This document shows positions 1 to 8,756 of a stretch of 56,545 bases of DNA, piece after piece; the stretch's first letter is position 1, and the number at the start of each line of letters is the position of its first letter. Origin of the DNA: an uncultured Flavobacteriales bacterium (GTDB lineage: Bacteria > Bacteroidota > Bacteroidia > Flavobacteriales_E > Vicingaceae); assembly GCA_905479915.1 (NCBI GenBank), contig CAJQOH010000003.1:1-56545 (forward strand). The letters are read 5' to 3'. A model generated the notes under the pieces. That model worked only from the letters and a program-made list of their open reading frames with translations. It was not told the origin of the DNA and searched no databases. The position numbers and the translations under genes are program-made.

Positions 1-661
1 TAAGGTTGATGTCTCTTCTATAAAATCCAATTTTTGGTATTCTTTTTATATGTCCAAACTCTGCAGTTGCAAATAATAATAAATTATCAGGTCCTATTAT
101 ATTCTCTAATAAGTTTTTATTTAAAATTTTAGTTCTAAAAACTCCATGTATAGCAGTGCAGTAGGATAAATTAGAAACAACTTTATACATTCTATTTCTT
201 GCATGGTTAAAGTTGGTTGTGTCAATAGGACTACCAGCATCATCCTGTAAATTTTCAAGAGTAACAGTATCAGAAAAAAACACAGAGTTATGATAGACCA
301 TTACTATACTTAAATTTTGTTCTAATACCTTAATTGAATTTTCAATGTAATTTTTAGAAATAATATCATGTGCTCCTAACCACATAAAATATTTTCCTTT
401 TGCTACTTTTTTTAAAAAATTAAAATTATCAGTTGCTCCAATGTTATCTGTATGTTTAATTAATTGAATATTACTATTTTGTTGTACTATTCCATCTATA
501 ACTTCTAAGGAGGTGTCTGTAGAGCAGTTATCAGAAATAATTATTTCGATATTTGTATAAGTTTGGTTTACTGCAGACTCAATAGTGTTTAATATGTATT
601 TAGCTTCATTATATAAAGGAATACCGATGGTAACTAAAGGTGTATTAGAGGTATTATTCAC
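1..661 (-). CDS. Glycosyltransferase family 2, partial (3' end off window)
   Basis: I translated the minus strand from a GTG at 661-659. It gives about 220 residues that run off the left edge. The product starts VNNTSNTPLVTIGIPLYNEA, the classic N-terminal beta strand of a GT-A inverting glycosyltransferase. It continues with SDNCSTD at the nucleotide-sugar binding position and a WLGAHD segment where the metal-binding acidic motif normally lies. The GTG overlaps the TGA of the upstream methyltransferase gene as GTGA, which suggests translational coupling at the end of the polysaccharide operon. No ATG is better placed, because the conserved strand begins within ten residues of the GTG. It probably adds one sugar to the lipid-linked glycan at the cytoplasmic membrane. 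Donor and acceptor cannot be told. Confidence 0.85.
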   Translation of the reverse strand, partial: MNNTSNTPLVTIGIPLYNEAKYILNTIESAVNQTYTNIEIIISDNCSTDTSLEVIDGIVQQNSNIQLIKHTDNIGATDNFNFLKKVAKGKYFMWLGAHDIISKNYIENSIKVLEQNLSIVMVYHNSVFFSDTVTLENLQDDAGSPIDTTNFNHARNRMYKVVSNLSYCTAIHGVFRTKILNKNLLENIIGPDNLLLFATAEFGHIKRIPKIGFYRRDINL

Positions 662-1413
662 TTTATTCTCTTTAAAAAAGCACTAGGCCAATAGGTAACA
701 CGCTCTGTAATAACTCCTTCATTAAAAGGGAATGTTGGTTCATCAATGATAAAATTATCATTCTCTTTTACAAATTGTTCTAATGCTTTTTTTGGATTGT
801 TCGTATCCCAATCAGGATTTGTTCTTGGTGCTCCAACTACATTTTCCATGACACCATCGGTAGCAACAATATAAGAGCCTACAGAAACCATATCTCCATA
901 CATGCGTAATTCCTTAAGTACATGGTCATATGTGTGATTAGAATCTAATAAAACGATCACAGTTTTGTCTTCATCCGTAAGCTGAGTTTTTACTTGATTT
1001 ACAATACTCTCATCAACGGAGCTTCCTTCAATCATAGTAATGTAAGGGTATAAGAAATGCTCTTCTATGGCTTTTCTATTGTGTTCTCTAATTTCAATAT
1101 CTATTCCAATAATTCGACCTTTTTCAATAGTTTTACATAATCCCGCATAAAAAATTAACGATCCTCCATGAGCGATTCCAGTTTCTATTATTACATCTGG
1201 CTTTATGTCAAAAATTACTTCCTGGGTTCTAACCATGTCTTCTGGTAATTGAATAATTGGTCGTCCCATCCATGCAAATGAATAAACGTACTTAGCATCC
1301 CAACCGCTTCTTATCCATGCGTTAGATATTATTTTGAAAGCCTCAGGACTTCCAATATTATACTTTTTATCTTGAAATATTACTATTCCTTCTTTTTCAT
1401 CAATTTGTATCAT
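658..1413 (-). CDS. CmcI/cephalosporin-hydroxylase-family methyltransferase
   Basis: 251 residues. The fold signature is that of the CmcI-like (rhamnosyl O-methyltransferase) SAM-dependent family. VIIETGIAHGGSLIFYAG near residue 75 is the glycine-rich SAM loop, IIGIDIEIR is the acidic end of strand 2, and IVLLDSNHTYDHVLKELR near residue 155 carries the metal/active-site Asp-Ser-Asn-His. The family is named for cephamycin biosynthesis, but members in glycan loci are generally taken to be sugar O-methyltransferases, and that is my inference here. It overlaps the reductase gene upstream (ATGA) and the GT2 gene downstream (GTGA), so it sits deep inside one operon. The exact hydroxyl methylated is unknown. 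Confidence 0.8.
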   Translation of the reverse strand: MIQIDEKEGIVIFQDKKYNIGSPEAFKIISNAWIRSGWDAKYVYSFAWMGRPIIQLPEDMVRTQEVIFDIKPDVIIETGIAHGGSLIFYAGLCKTIEKGRIIGIDIEIREHNRKAIEEHFLYPYITMIEGSSVDESIVNQVKTQLTDEDKTVIVLLDSNHTYDHVLKELRMYGDMVSVGSYIVATDGVMENVVGAPRTNPDWDTNNPKKALEQFVKENDNFIIDEPTFPFNEGVITERVTYWPSAFLKRIK

Positions 1414-2222
1414 GATGCTCTATTTTTATAGTTTATAATTAGCTCTTGGAGCTGATTTATGATATGATTTGGTTTAAACGAAAATTCGTTTTCAATATTT
1501 TTTATTGATATTTCTGGAAAAACTAAGCCTTTCGATTTTGGTGTAAGTTCTAGTTTACATCCAGTCACTCTAGCAATTTCTTCAATTATTTTTTTATTAG
1601 ATACGTTTTTCCCAGAAGCTAGGTTGTAAATTCTATCTTTTCCCTTAGTGGAGATGTTATAAAGCATTTCCAATACATCATTTATATTAATATAATCCCT
1701 ATAAATGTTTAGCGGTTGTTGAAGTGTTATTTTGTTTTTATTAATAGCCTCTCTAATTAGGGAGAACAAAAAATTATCAGATCTAAAATCGTTACCAACA
1801 ACATTAGAAAGTCTGACTACTCTAATTTTTTCATTTTGATTAGAAAGACATATAGATTCGCCCATCAATTTTGAGATATTGTACAAATCATCAAGTTGGT
1901 TAGGGTTTACTTTTAACTCAGTATCTTCATTGGATGTCTTACTATGATTATATACTCGGGTAGAGGAGAGGTATAAAAATGAATCAAAGGATGTAGTATT
2001 TAAAACTTCTAATAGTTTACATACATGCGCATCTACAGTATCACGGTGTCTTGTTCTAAAATCCGCTGTTAGACCAATACAATAGATTACGTGTCCCAAA
2101 TTTTCATCTGGATAAAATACTTGGTCTCTTTTTGGTATATAGCATTCTTGATTTCTTTCTTCTAAATAAGAAACCAAGTTTTCACCAATAAATCCAGATG
2201 CTCCCAGTATTGTAAATTTCAC
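1410..2222 (-). CDS. NAD(P)-dependent sugar epimerase/reductase (extended SDR)
   Basis: 270 residues, Rossmann fold. The N-terminal ILGASGFIGENLVSYL holds the dinucleotide-binding glycine motif. LYLSSTRVYN supplies the Ser/Thr region and YNISKLMGE the catalytic YxxxK. It is somewhat shorter than typical GalE/RmlB enzymes and resembles RmlD/4-ketoreductase-like members. In this operon it follows genes making a CDP-4-keto-6-deoxy sugar and a C-methyltransferase, so reduction of the C4 keto group is the most economical role. That is an inference from position. It overlaps its neighbours by 4 nt on both sides. Confidence 0.8.
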   Translation of the reverse strand: MKFTILGASGFIGENLVSYLEERNQECYIPKRDQVFYPDENLGHVIYCIGLTADFRTRHRDTVDAHVCKLLEVLNTTSFDSFLYLSSTRVYNHSKTSNEDTELKVNPNQLDDLYNISKLMGESICLSNQNEKIRVVRLSNVVGNDFRSDNFLFSLIREAINKNKITLQQPLNIYRDYININDVLEMLYNISTKGKDRIYNLASGKNVSNKKIIEEIARVTGCKLELTPKSKGLVFPEISIKNIENEFSFKPNHIINQLQELIINYKNRAS

Positions 2223-2710
2223 TTTCTCGATTTTATTTTTTTTGCTGGGCTACCAGCATAAATACTATATTCTTCTATATCTCCATTAACTAAAGAGTTG
2301 GCTGCAATAATACATCCTTTTCGAATAATACTACCATCTAAAATAGTAACATTAGCTCCGAGCCATACATCGTCTTCTATTATAACCCCATTCTTTGATG
2401 ATTGAAATCCCTGTTTTCTCATCGGAATATCTATTGACTCAGCATTATGATTAGTTGGTACTATGTTACAATTTGGGCCAATTAATACGTTATCTCCGAT
2501 AGTTATTCCATTTCCAGAGTATAACACACATCCTGAATTTAGGTAAACATTTTTACCAATAGTAATATTCCCTGTTCCTCCAACATGTTTTATTTTAACG
2601 AAACTGTCTATAACGCAATTTTCATCAATAGTGGTATCTGTTCCTCTTGAAGAAACCTCAATTGAGACATAGTCAGCTATTTTTACTGAAGGATGAAAAT
2701 GATTAGCCAT
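2219..2710 (-). CDS. Hexapeptide-repeat O-acetyltransferase
   Basis: 163 residues built of left-handed beta-helix hexapeptide turns (for example ITIGKNVYLNSGC, ITIGDNVLIGPNC and VIIEDDVWLGANVTIL). The likely catalytic His is in PTNHNAE near residue 86. The C-terminal YAGSPAKKIK tail is typical of the maltose/galactoside acetyltransferase (NodL/LacA) branch. It probably transfers acetyl from acetyl-CoA to a sugar of the glycan. It begins 2 bp after the C-methyltransferase stop and overlaps the reductase gene by 4 nt. It could instead N-acetylate an amino sugar, but no sugar aminotransferase is visible in the window. Confidence 0.85.
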   Translation of the reverse strand: MANHFHPSVKIADYVSIEVSSRGTDTTIDENCVIDSFVKIKHVGGTGNITIGKNVYLNSGCVLYSGNGITIGDNVLIGPNCNIVPTNHNAESIDIPMRKQGFQSSKNGVIIEDDVWLGANVTILDGSIIRKGCIIAANSLVNGDIEEYSIYAGSPAKKIKSRK

Positions 2711-2712
2711 TG

Positions 2713-3939
2713 TTAATGTTTTTGAAGATTAGGAATGAAAACTACGAATTCGCCACCCCATTCTTTAACGTATTCTAATTGTGTTATTATTTCTTCTTTA
2801 ATGTTCCAAGGGAAAATGAGAATATAGTCGGGTTTAGTAGTTCTAATTATTTCTTCTGAAACTACAGGAATATGACTTCCAGGTAAAAATTTGTTTTGTT
2901 TTATCGGAGCGGCATCCACAACGAAATCGATCATATCAGCTTTTACTCCCGAATAATTTAGTAAGGTATTTCCTTTTGCTGCTGCACCATAAGCTGCAAT
3001 TGTTTTGTTTTCTTTTTTAGCGTTTAGTAAGAAATTTAAGAAGTTATATTTTACACTTTCAACACGTTTTTGAAAACCAGTGTAGTAATCCGCCTCTTTC
3101 AATCCTGCGTCCTGTTCTTTTATGAACATTTGATGAACACTTTCTCTTATTGCTTTAGATGTGTCATCCTGATGTTTTGCAAATATTCTGATTGACCCTC
3201 CGTGAGTTGGTAGTTCTTCGACATGAAATAATTCCAATCCTTGCTTTTTAAAGATTTTAGAAACCGTAGTGAAGGATAAATAGGAGAAATGCTCGTGGTA
3301 AATGGTATCAAATTGATTGTGTGTTACCAATTGTAATAAATGAGGAAATTCCATAGTTACCATTCCTTCTTGTTTTAAGGCTATTTTAAGACCTTTAACA
3401 AAATCATTTATATCTGGAACATGAGCCAATACATTGTTTCCCAATAATAAATCTGCTTTACGGTTTTCTGAAACTAATTGATTAGCTAGTTGCTCTCCAA
3501 AGAACTCAGTGATGTTTTCTATTCCTTTTTCTCGAGAAACTTTTGCAGTAGATTCGGTAGGCTCTATTCCTAAAACATTAACTCCTTTCTCTTTGAAATA
3601 CTGTAATAAGTATCCATCATTAGAGGCAATTTCAATGACTAAGGAATTCTCATTAATTCCAAATTCATTTATCATTTTTTCGGTATAAGTTTTAGAATGT
3701 TGTAACCAACTCCTAGACATGGATGAGAAATAAACATATTCTTCAGAAAAAATGTCAGTTGCTTTTTTAAATTCATCTAACTGAACTAATTTGCATTTAT
3801 CACATGTATAAACCTTTAAAGGGTAATGTGTTTCTCCTTTTTGTAAGTCTTCTTTACTTAAAAAAGAATTAGAAGGAGGAGCATAGCCTAAATCAACAAA
3901 TACATTATTCAAATGACTATTACAAAATCTACAATTCAT
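2713..3939 (-). CDS. Sugar C-methyltransferase (TylCIII/NovU type)
   Basis: 408 residues with the three-part architecture of NDP-hexose C-methyltransferases. An N-terminal zinc-binding module (CRFC at residues 3-6, CDKCKLVQLDEF near residue 47) is followed by a central SAM domain with LVIEIASNDGYLLQYF and GIEPTEST, then a C-terminal Rossmann-like domain with IAAYGAAAKGNTLLNY near residue 315. The HEHFSYLS segment near residue 213 matches the conserved His pair used to deprotonate the carbon beside a keto group in this family. Characterised relatives methylate C3 or C5 of 4-keto-6-deoxy dTDP-sugars. Here the neighbours make a CDP-sugar, so a CDP-linked substrate is inferred. It overlaps the epimerase gene by 4 nt. 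Confidence 0.85.
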   Translation of the reverse strand: MNCRFCNSHLNNVFVDLGYAPPSNSFLSKEDLQKGETHYPLKVYTCDKCKLVQLDEFKKATDIFSEEYVYFSSMSRSWLQHSKTYTEKMINEFGINENSLVIEIASNDGYLLQYFKEKGVNVLGIEPTESTAKVSREKGIENITEFFGEQLANQLVSENRKADLLLGNNVLAHVPDINDFVKGLKIALKQEGMVTMEFPHLLQLVTHNQFDTIYHEHFSYLSFTTVSKIFKKQGLELFHVEELPTHGGSIRIFAKHQDDTSKAIRESVHQMFIKEQDAGLKEADYYTGFQKRVESVKYNFLNFLLNAKKENKTIAAYGAAAKGNTLLNYSGVKADMIDFVVDAAPIKQNKFLPGSHIPVVSEEIIRTTKPDYILIFPWNIKEEIITQLEYVKEWGGEFVVFIPNLQKH

Positions 3940-4487
3940 AAATCTATTCCTTTAAAATTATTACTTAATAACGGATAATTTTGATCTTTTTCTGAAATTA
4001 CTTTAATCTCAAATGGCAATTCAATATCTACTTTTGGGTCGTTAAACCTTATTCCTCTATCAGCTTCTTTATGGTAACTCTCAGTGTGGTGATAGATGAG
4101 TTCTGTATTGTCTTCCAATGTCATAAACCCATGGGCCACTCCTTCAGATAGATAAATCATAATTCTATTTTCAGCACTTAATTCAATCTTATCATACTTT
4201 AAGAAAGTATCAGAACCTTTTCTGATATCCAAGAAAAAGTCAACAACGCTACCTTTTATACATCGTATTAATTTTCCTTCTGAATGTGGAGGTAATTGAT
4301 AGTGCATACCTCTAAACGTTCCCTTTTTGTGATTTATGGAGTGGTTCATTTGTGTAAAGCTCAGCTTCCCAACATGCTCTTTAAATTCGTTCTTACAAAA
4401 TGAACGAAAGAAAACTCCACGATCATCCTCAATTGGTTCTGGTTCTACCACAAAACAGCCTTTAATATTTGTTTCACGAAACTGCAT
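3936..4487 (-). CDS. rfbC: RmlC-like dTDP-4-dehydrorhamnose 3,5-epimerase family protein
   Basis: 183 residues, cupin fold. FRGMHYQLPP near residue 58 has the catalytic His, VAHGFMTLEDNTELIY the second half of the barrel, and RGIRFNDP the conserved Asp near the end. It is a paralogue of the more canonical RmlC encoded at 27025-27567, but it differs in the active-site loop (YHHTESYHKEADRGI). Its place between CDP-glucose 4,6-dehydratase and a C-methyltransferase suggests it works on a CDP-4-keto-6-deoxyhexose, not on dTDP-4-keto-rhamnose. It may epimerise only one of C3 and C5; sequence alone does not settle that. Its start overlaps the rfbG end by 14 nt. Confidence 0.82.
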   Translation of the reverse strand: MQFRETNIKGCFVVEPEPIEDDRGVFFRSFCKNEFKEHVGKLSFTQMNHSINHKKGTFRGMHYQLPPHSEGKLIRCIKGSVVDFFLDIRKGSDTFLKYDKIELSAENRIMIYLSEGVAHGFMTLEDNTELIYHHTESYHKEADRGIRFNDPKVDIELPFEIKVISEKDQNYPLLSNNFKGIDL

Positions 4488-5535
4488 CTAAATAATCTTC
4501 AATTTGTTGTTTAGTGAAATCATTTTTATTCGATTCTTTATACCATTGAATGGTTTTGTCAATAGCTTCTTCTGGACTATATACGGGCTTCCAACCTAAA
4601 AGATCTTTTATTAATGATATATCTAGCTTTAAGATACCAGCTTCATGTACTTTTTTTTCTCCTGTAGTTACGTATTCACCCTTCCCCCAAGTTTTTATTG
4701 CTCTTTGTACGAGTTTCTCTACTGTTAGTACATCATCTACTTTTGGTCCAATGTTAAAGGCTCTTGAATATTTTTTAGGATCCTTATCTATAAGAATTCC
4801 TAATTTTAAATATACAAATAACGGTTCTAGTACATGTTGCCATGGCCTTATTGATTTTGGGCTCCTTAATACAATTTCTTCTTTTCTGGTAAGTGCTCTA
4901 ATTATGTCTGGAATGATTCTGTTTTCTGAGTAATCACCACCACCAATTACATTTCCAGCTCTAACACTTACAATAGCTTTTTGATGTTTTGGAAAATCAT
5001 TCACGTTAAAGAAGGAATTTCTAAAAGAGGAAATAACTAATTCTGTACAAGCCTTACTGGCACTGTATGGATCATATCCTCCTAATCGATCTTCCTCTTT
5101 GTAAGGGCGTTCCCATTCTTTGTTTTCATAAACTTTATCAGTAGTGATTACAACAACAGTACATTTTTGATTAAGCAGAGTTATCGCTTCTAAAATATTT
5201 GCTGTTCCAACCGCATTTACTTCAAAGGTCTCTGATGGAATACTGTAGGACCTTATTACCAGTGCTTGTGCTGCTAAATGGAAAATGTAATCTGGTTGAA
5301 AATCGGTAATTACTTGTTTTAGTTTTTCTTTATCCCTAATGTCTCCTATAATACTTTTGCACTTTGAGTTTCCATCAATTTCGTTGTAAATACAATTTTT
5401 AGTTTCGGGCTCTAAAGCATAACCTAATATATCGGCTCCTAAGGTATCCAAAATGGCAACTAACCAGGCTCCTTTAAATCCTGTATGACCTGTAACCAGG
5501 ACTTTTTTTCCTTTATATTCGTTGTGTATAATCAT
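4474..5535 (-). CDS. rfbG: CDP-glucose 4,6-dehydratase
   Basis: 353 residues, the usual length. VLVTGHTGFKGAWLVAIL near residue 12 is the NAD-binding motif. VITTDKVYENKEW and YDPYSASKACTELV carry the catalytic Thr-Asp-Lys and Tyr-xxx-Lys residues. RSPKSIRPWQHVLEPL is a characteristic stretch of CDP-glucose dehydratases. It converts CDP-glucose to CDP-4-keto-6-deoxyglucose in the cytoplasm. The cytidylyltransferase gene lies 3 bp upstream in the same operon, as in O-antigen clusters that make CDP-linked deoxysugars. No RfbH-type 3-dehydrase for 3,6-dideoxysugars lies in the window. Confidence 0.93.
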   Translation of the reverse strand: MIIHNEYKGKKVLVTGHTGFKGAWLVAILDTLGADILGYALEPETKNCIYNEIDGNSKCKSIIGDIRDKEKLKQVITDFQPDYIFHLAAQALVIRSYSIPSETFEVNAVGTANILEAITLLNQKCTVVVITTDKVYENKEWERPYKEEDRLGGYDPYSASKACTELVISSFRNSFFNVNDFPKHQKAIVSVRAGNVIGGGDYSENRIIPDIIRALTRKEEIVLRSPKSIRPWQHVLEPLFVYLKLGILIDKDPKKYSRAFNIGPKVDDVLTVEKLVQRAIKTWGKGEYVTTGEKKVHEAGILKLDISLIKDLLGWKPVYSPEEAIDKTIQWYKESNKNDFTKQQIEDYLDAVS

Positions 5536-5538
5536 ATA

Positions 5539-6318
5539 TTATTTCCAGATTTTCCATTTAGGATTATCTGAATTCCAAATATTCTCCAATTCAATTTTAT
5601 CCCTCATGGCATCCATACATTTCCAGAAACCTTGATGCTTATAAGCCATTAATTGCTGGTCATTAGTAAGGTTTTCTAGTGGTGATTCTTCCCACATGAT
5701 ATCGTCAATTTTTGGATCATTTAGATAGTTAAATACTTCATTTTTAAGTATAAAGAATCCTCCATTTATCCAGGTGTCGCCTTTAGGTTTCTCACGAAAT
5801 TCATTTACCTCTCCATTAACTTCTATCTCCATACCACCAAACCTGGCTTCTGGCTGAACTGCTGTTAGAGTAGCAATTTTACCATGCTCTTGATGGAATT
5901 TAATTAAACTTTTAATGTCTACATCTGATACACCGTCTCCATAGGTTAACATGAAATCTTCTCCATCAAGATATTTTTCAATTCTTTTTAATCGACCAGC
6001 CGTCATGGTCTTATCACCTGTATCAACTAGAGTGACATTGAAAGATTCTGTTTTTGAATAATGTACATTTAAATTATTATTATTTAATTCAACAGTTACG
6101 TCAGAGTTATGTAAATAATAATTCATAAAATATTCTTTGATCATATACCCCTTATAGCCTAAACAAATAATAAAATCGTTAAAGCCATGAGCTTCATAAA
6201 TTTTCATCAAATGCCATAGAATTGGTTTTCCTCCAATTTCTACCATTGGTTTTGGTCTTGATCCAGTTTCTTCAGAGAGTCTTGTCCCTAATCCACCTGC
6301 AAATACTACTACTTTCAT
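5539..6318 (-). CDS. rfbF: Glucose-1-phosphate cytidylyltransferase
   Basis: 259 residues, matching the RfbF family length. The N-terminal MKVVVFAGGLGTRLSEET is the nucleotidyltransferase loop. RPKPMVEIGGKPILWHLM follows, with LTYGDGVSDVD (metal-binding Asp) near residue 130 and INGGFFILK near residue 185. It joins CTP and glucose-1-phosphate to CDP-glucose and feeds RfbG, whose gene starts 3 bp downstream. It overlaps the end of the ABC ATPase gene by 4 nt, so sugar synthesis and export are co-transcribed. Confidence 0.94.
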   Translation of the reverse strand: MKVVVFAGGLGTRLSEETGSRPKPMVEIGGKPILWHLMKIYEAHGFNDFIICLGYKGYMIKEYFMNYYLHNSDVTVELNNNNLNVHYSKTESFNVTLVDTGDKTMTAGRLKRIEKYLDGEDFMLTYGDGVSDVDIKSLIKFHQEHGKIATLTAVQPEARFGGMEIEVNGEVNEFREKPKGDTWINGGFFILKNEVFNYLNDPKIDDIMWEESPLENLTNDQQLMAYKHQGFWKCMDAMRDKIELENIWNSDNPKWKIWK

Positions 6319-7610
6319 GCTTCAAGTTTTAAAGTGCTATTTTTTATTTGAGGTCTAAATTCACCAGGTATTACATCAGTGTATGGTGTTTTTCTGAATT
6401 CAATATTTGATTCTTCAACTTTAAATGTAATAGCCGGATTAATATGAAATTGGACATCGGTACCAGGGTAGCATGTGATAGCAATAGATGCCTTAAATAT
6501 GCCAGTGTTAAATGTATATTTATTAATAATAAATGTAGTTTTATATACTCCTTCAGAATTTATAACTGTATCATAGGTGGTGGTGGTTATAAATAAAATT
6601 TGATCTTGTTGGTTAAAAAAATGTAAATTAGGGTAAGAGGTAAATCCCTTTTGTTTTACCTTATAAATTAACTCAATTCTAACTTCTTCATAAAGATTGA
6701 ATGTGTTAATTTTTTCGTTGTTTATATTCAATAATGAATATTCAAGTAAATCTATTATATCTCCCCCTGGATAACTTTGATTACTATATTTCTTATGTGC
6801 AATTCTATTCTCATTGTTATTTTCCGATAGATAGTTTTTAACAGCTTCATCACTATTTCCTGTAAAAGAAATAGATCCATTTCTAAGAGTAATTCCCTTG
6901 TTACATAAATTTTTAACAGCCTCCATATTATGACTTACAAAAAGAACTGTCCTACCTTGGTTAGTACTTACATCTTGCATTTTGCCAATGGCCTTTTTTT
7001 GGAACTCCGCATCACCTACTGCTAATACTTCATCTACCACTAAAATTTCTGGTTCTAAATGAGCTGCAATCGAAAACCCTAAACGAACAGTCATTCCTGA
7101 AGAATATCGTTTTACAGGTGTGTCTAAATAGCGTTCAATTCCAGCAAATGCAACTATTTCGTCTAACTTAGACTTTATTTCATGTCTATTCATTCCCATG
7201 ATGGTTCCATTCATGTAAATGTTCTCTCTACCTGTCATTTCTGGATGAAAACCTGTGCCAACTTCAAGTAGCGATGCCAATCTTCCTTTAGTCTTTATAG
7301 TTCCTATGGTTGGACCAGTTACTTTTGATAATATTTTAAGAAGAGTAGATTTTCCAGCACCATTTTTACCAATAATACCTAAGACATCTCCTTTTTTAAC
7401 TTCAAGATTAATATCTTTTAGTGCCCAAGCATATTCAGAAGTTCCTTTTGTTGCTCTATCGTTAGTCTCTCCAATTTTAAGGTAAGGATTTTCTTTGCTG
7501 CGCACTTGGTGCCACCAACGATTTAAATCGTGACTAATTGTACCACTACCAACTTGTCCTAAACGGTATTGTTTAGATAAATTTTCTATTTTTATTACTA
7601 TGTTAGACAT
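6315..7610 (-). CDS. wzt: Polysaccharide ABC transporter ATPase with Wzt C-terminal sugar-binding domain
   Basis: 431 residues. The N-terminal ATPase has GIIGKNGAGKSTLLKILS (Walker A), YSSGMTVRLGFSIA (signature), ILVVDEVLAVGD (Walker B) and the switch His in LFVSHN. Residues from about 290 to 431 form an extra beta-rich domain, as in Wzt proteins that recognise a finished, end-capped O-polysaccharide before export. The protein works with the permease encoded just upstream at 7643-8494. The methyl- and acetyltransferase genes downstream could supply such a terminal cap; that is inference. Confidence 0.92.
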   Translation of the reverse strand: MSNIVIKIENLSKQYRLGQVGSGTISHDLNRWWHQVRSKENPYLKIGETNDRATKGTSEYAWALKDINLEVKKGDVLGIIGKNGAGKSTLLKILSKVTGPTIGTIKTKGRLASLLEVGTGFHPEMTGRENIYMNGTIMGMNRHEIKSKLDEIVAFAGIERYLDTPVKRYSSGMTVRLGFSIAAHLEPEILVVDEVLAVGDAEFQKKAIGKMQDVSTNQGRTVLFVSHNMEAVKNLCNKGITLRNGSISFTGNSDEAVKNYLSENNNENRIAHKKYSNQSYPGGDIIDLLEYSLLNINNEKINTFNLYEEVRIELIYKVKQKGFTSYPNLHFFNQQDQILFITTTTYDTVINSEGVYKTTFIINKYTFNTGIFKASIAITCYPGTDVQFHINPAITFKVEESNIEFRKTPYTDVIPGEFRPQIKNSTLKLEA

Positions 7611-7642
7611 TGTTTTTATCGATTTTTAGTTTTAAAAACAAC

Positions 7643-8494
7643 TTAAATGGTATCCATAAAGTCTTTCTCTGTTTTATTAAAAATTAAGGTGCCAATAGTT
7701 ACTATTACAAGAGTAAAAATAACGGTATATCCTAAATACCACCAACTAAAACTTCCTTGACCTAAAACACCATAACGAAAAGTTTCAATGATGGAAGTCA
7801 TTGGGTTTAGGGCTATAATCCATTTGTATTTTTCAGGCATACTTGATAAAGGGTAGATAACAGGAGTGGCGTACATTAACAGTTGTACTCCAAATTGTAG
7901 TAGGAATACTAAATCTCGGTATTTGGTAGTCATAGATGTAATTATCATTCCAAAACCTAAGCCTAAAGCCCCTAAAAGAATAATTAATAAAGGAAATAAT
8001 AGAATTTCTTGATTAAAGTTTATAGTAACATCTTTAAAGAAAAAGTAAAAAGCTAAAAAGCAAATAAATAGTAAAAGTTGGATACCTAATTTTAAAAGAT
8101 TTGATACAATAATAGACAAAGGAGTTATCAGTCTGGGAAAATAAACTTTCCCAAAAATATTTTGATTGTCCCTAAATACGGTAGCAGTTTTGTTTAAACA
8201 ATCGGCAAAGTAGTTCCAGCAAATAGTTCCAGACATGTAAAATAAAATTTTTGGCAACCCATCGGTCGAAATGTTTGCCACTTTACCGAATATAAAGGTA
8301 TAAATTAATGCTGTAAAAATAGGTTGAATAAAAAACCATAAAGGCCCTAAAATGGTTTGCTTGTAGATGGTAACAAAATCCCTCTTTACAAACATGAAGA
8401 GTAAATCATTATAATTCCAAACTTCTTTTAGGTTTAGAGAAAAAAGATTCTTTTTAGGTGATATAAGAGTGTTCCATTGCTCTTTGTTATTCAT
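7643..8494 (-). CDS. wzm: Polysaccharide ABC transporter permease
   Basis: 283 residues with six predicted membrane spans and the ABC-2 permease pattern of Wzm/KpsM/TagG proteins. The N-terminal amphipathic region includes LFMFVKRDFVTIYKQT and LGPLWFFIQPIFTALIYTFIF. A C-terminal segment, ALNPMTSIIETFRYGVLG, is typical of O-antigen exporters. It forms the membrane channel for the lipid-linked glycan together with the ATPase encoded 32 bp downstream. It is the first gene of the tightly packed operon reaching the left edge. The 262 bp before it, up to the wzc stop, hold no confident promoter. A TATATTTA about 30 nt upstream differs by one base from the usual -7 box. Confidence 0.92.
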   Translation of the reverse strand: MNNKEQWNTLISPKKNLFSLNLKEVWNYNDLLFMFVKRDFVTIYKQTILGPLWFFIQPIFTALIYTFIFGKVANISTDGLPKILFYMSGTICWNYFADCLNKTATVFRDNQNIFGKVYFPRLITPLSIIVSNLLKLGIQLLLFICFLAFYFFFKDVTINFNQEILLFPLLIILLGALGLGFGMIITSMTTKYRDLVFLLQFGVQLLMYATPVIYPLSSMPEKYKWIIALNPMTSIIETFRYGVLGQGSFSWWYLGYTVIFTLVIVTIGTLIFNKTEKDFMDTI

Positions 8495-8756
8495 TTATAT
8501 ATATTTTTCGGTAAATATACCACTTATCTTAAGTGTTGTGTATTAAAATTAGTTGCTTTTTTGATGGTTTATTTATAACGATTTAATCCCCTTAATGGTT
8601 GGTAGTCTTTTTTCTGATTAGATAGCTCATAATTTTTTAAAAAAAGATATAGTATGCTTAGTGTTTACTCGTTTTTTATAGTTGATTATTTGTAAATTTG
8701 TTTTTCAAGAAGAGGTAATTTAATTCATCAAGTTAAATTATGAGTTGTTTAGTGAA

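Noticed and set aside
4550-4933. Plus-strand open frame of 127 codons
   Set aside because: Lies inside rfbG on the opposite strand. Its Ser/Phe-rich product has no family motif, while rfbG is a clear full-length gene.
4474-6318. A 3,6-dideoxyhexose (abequose/paratose-type) pathway
   Set aside because: RfbF and RfbG are present, but no RfbH 3-dehydrase gene is seen in the window. The neighbours suggest C-methylation instead.
8693-8700. TAAATTTG box on the plus strand between wzm and wzc
   Set aside because: It points into the 3' end of a minus-strand gene, has no -33 TTG at proper spacing, and no plus-strand gene follows. Probably chance in AT-rich DNA.
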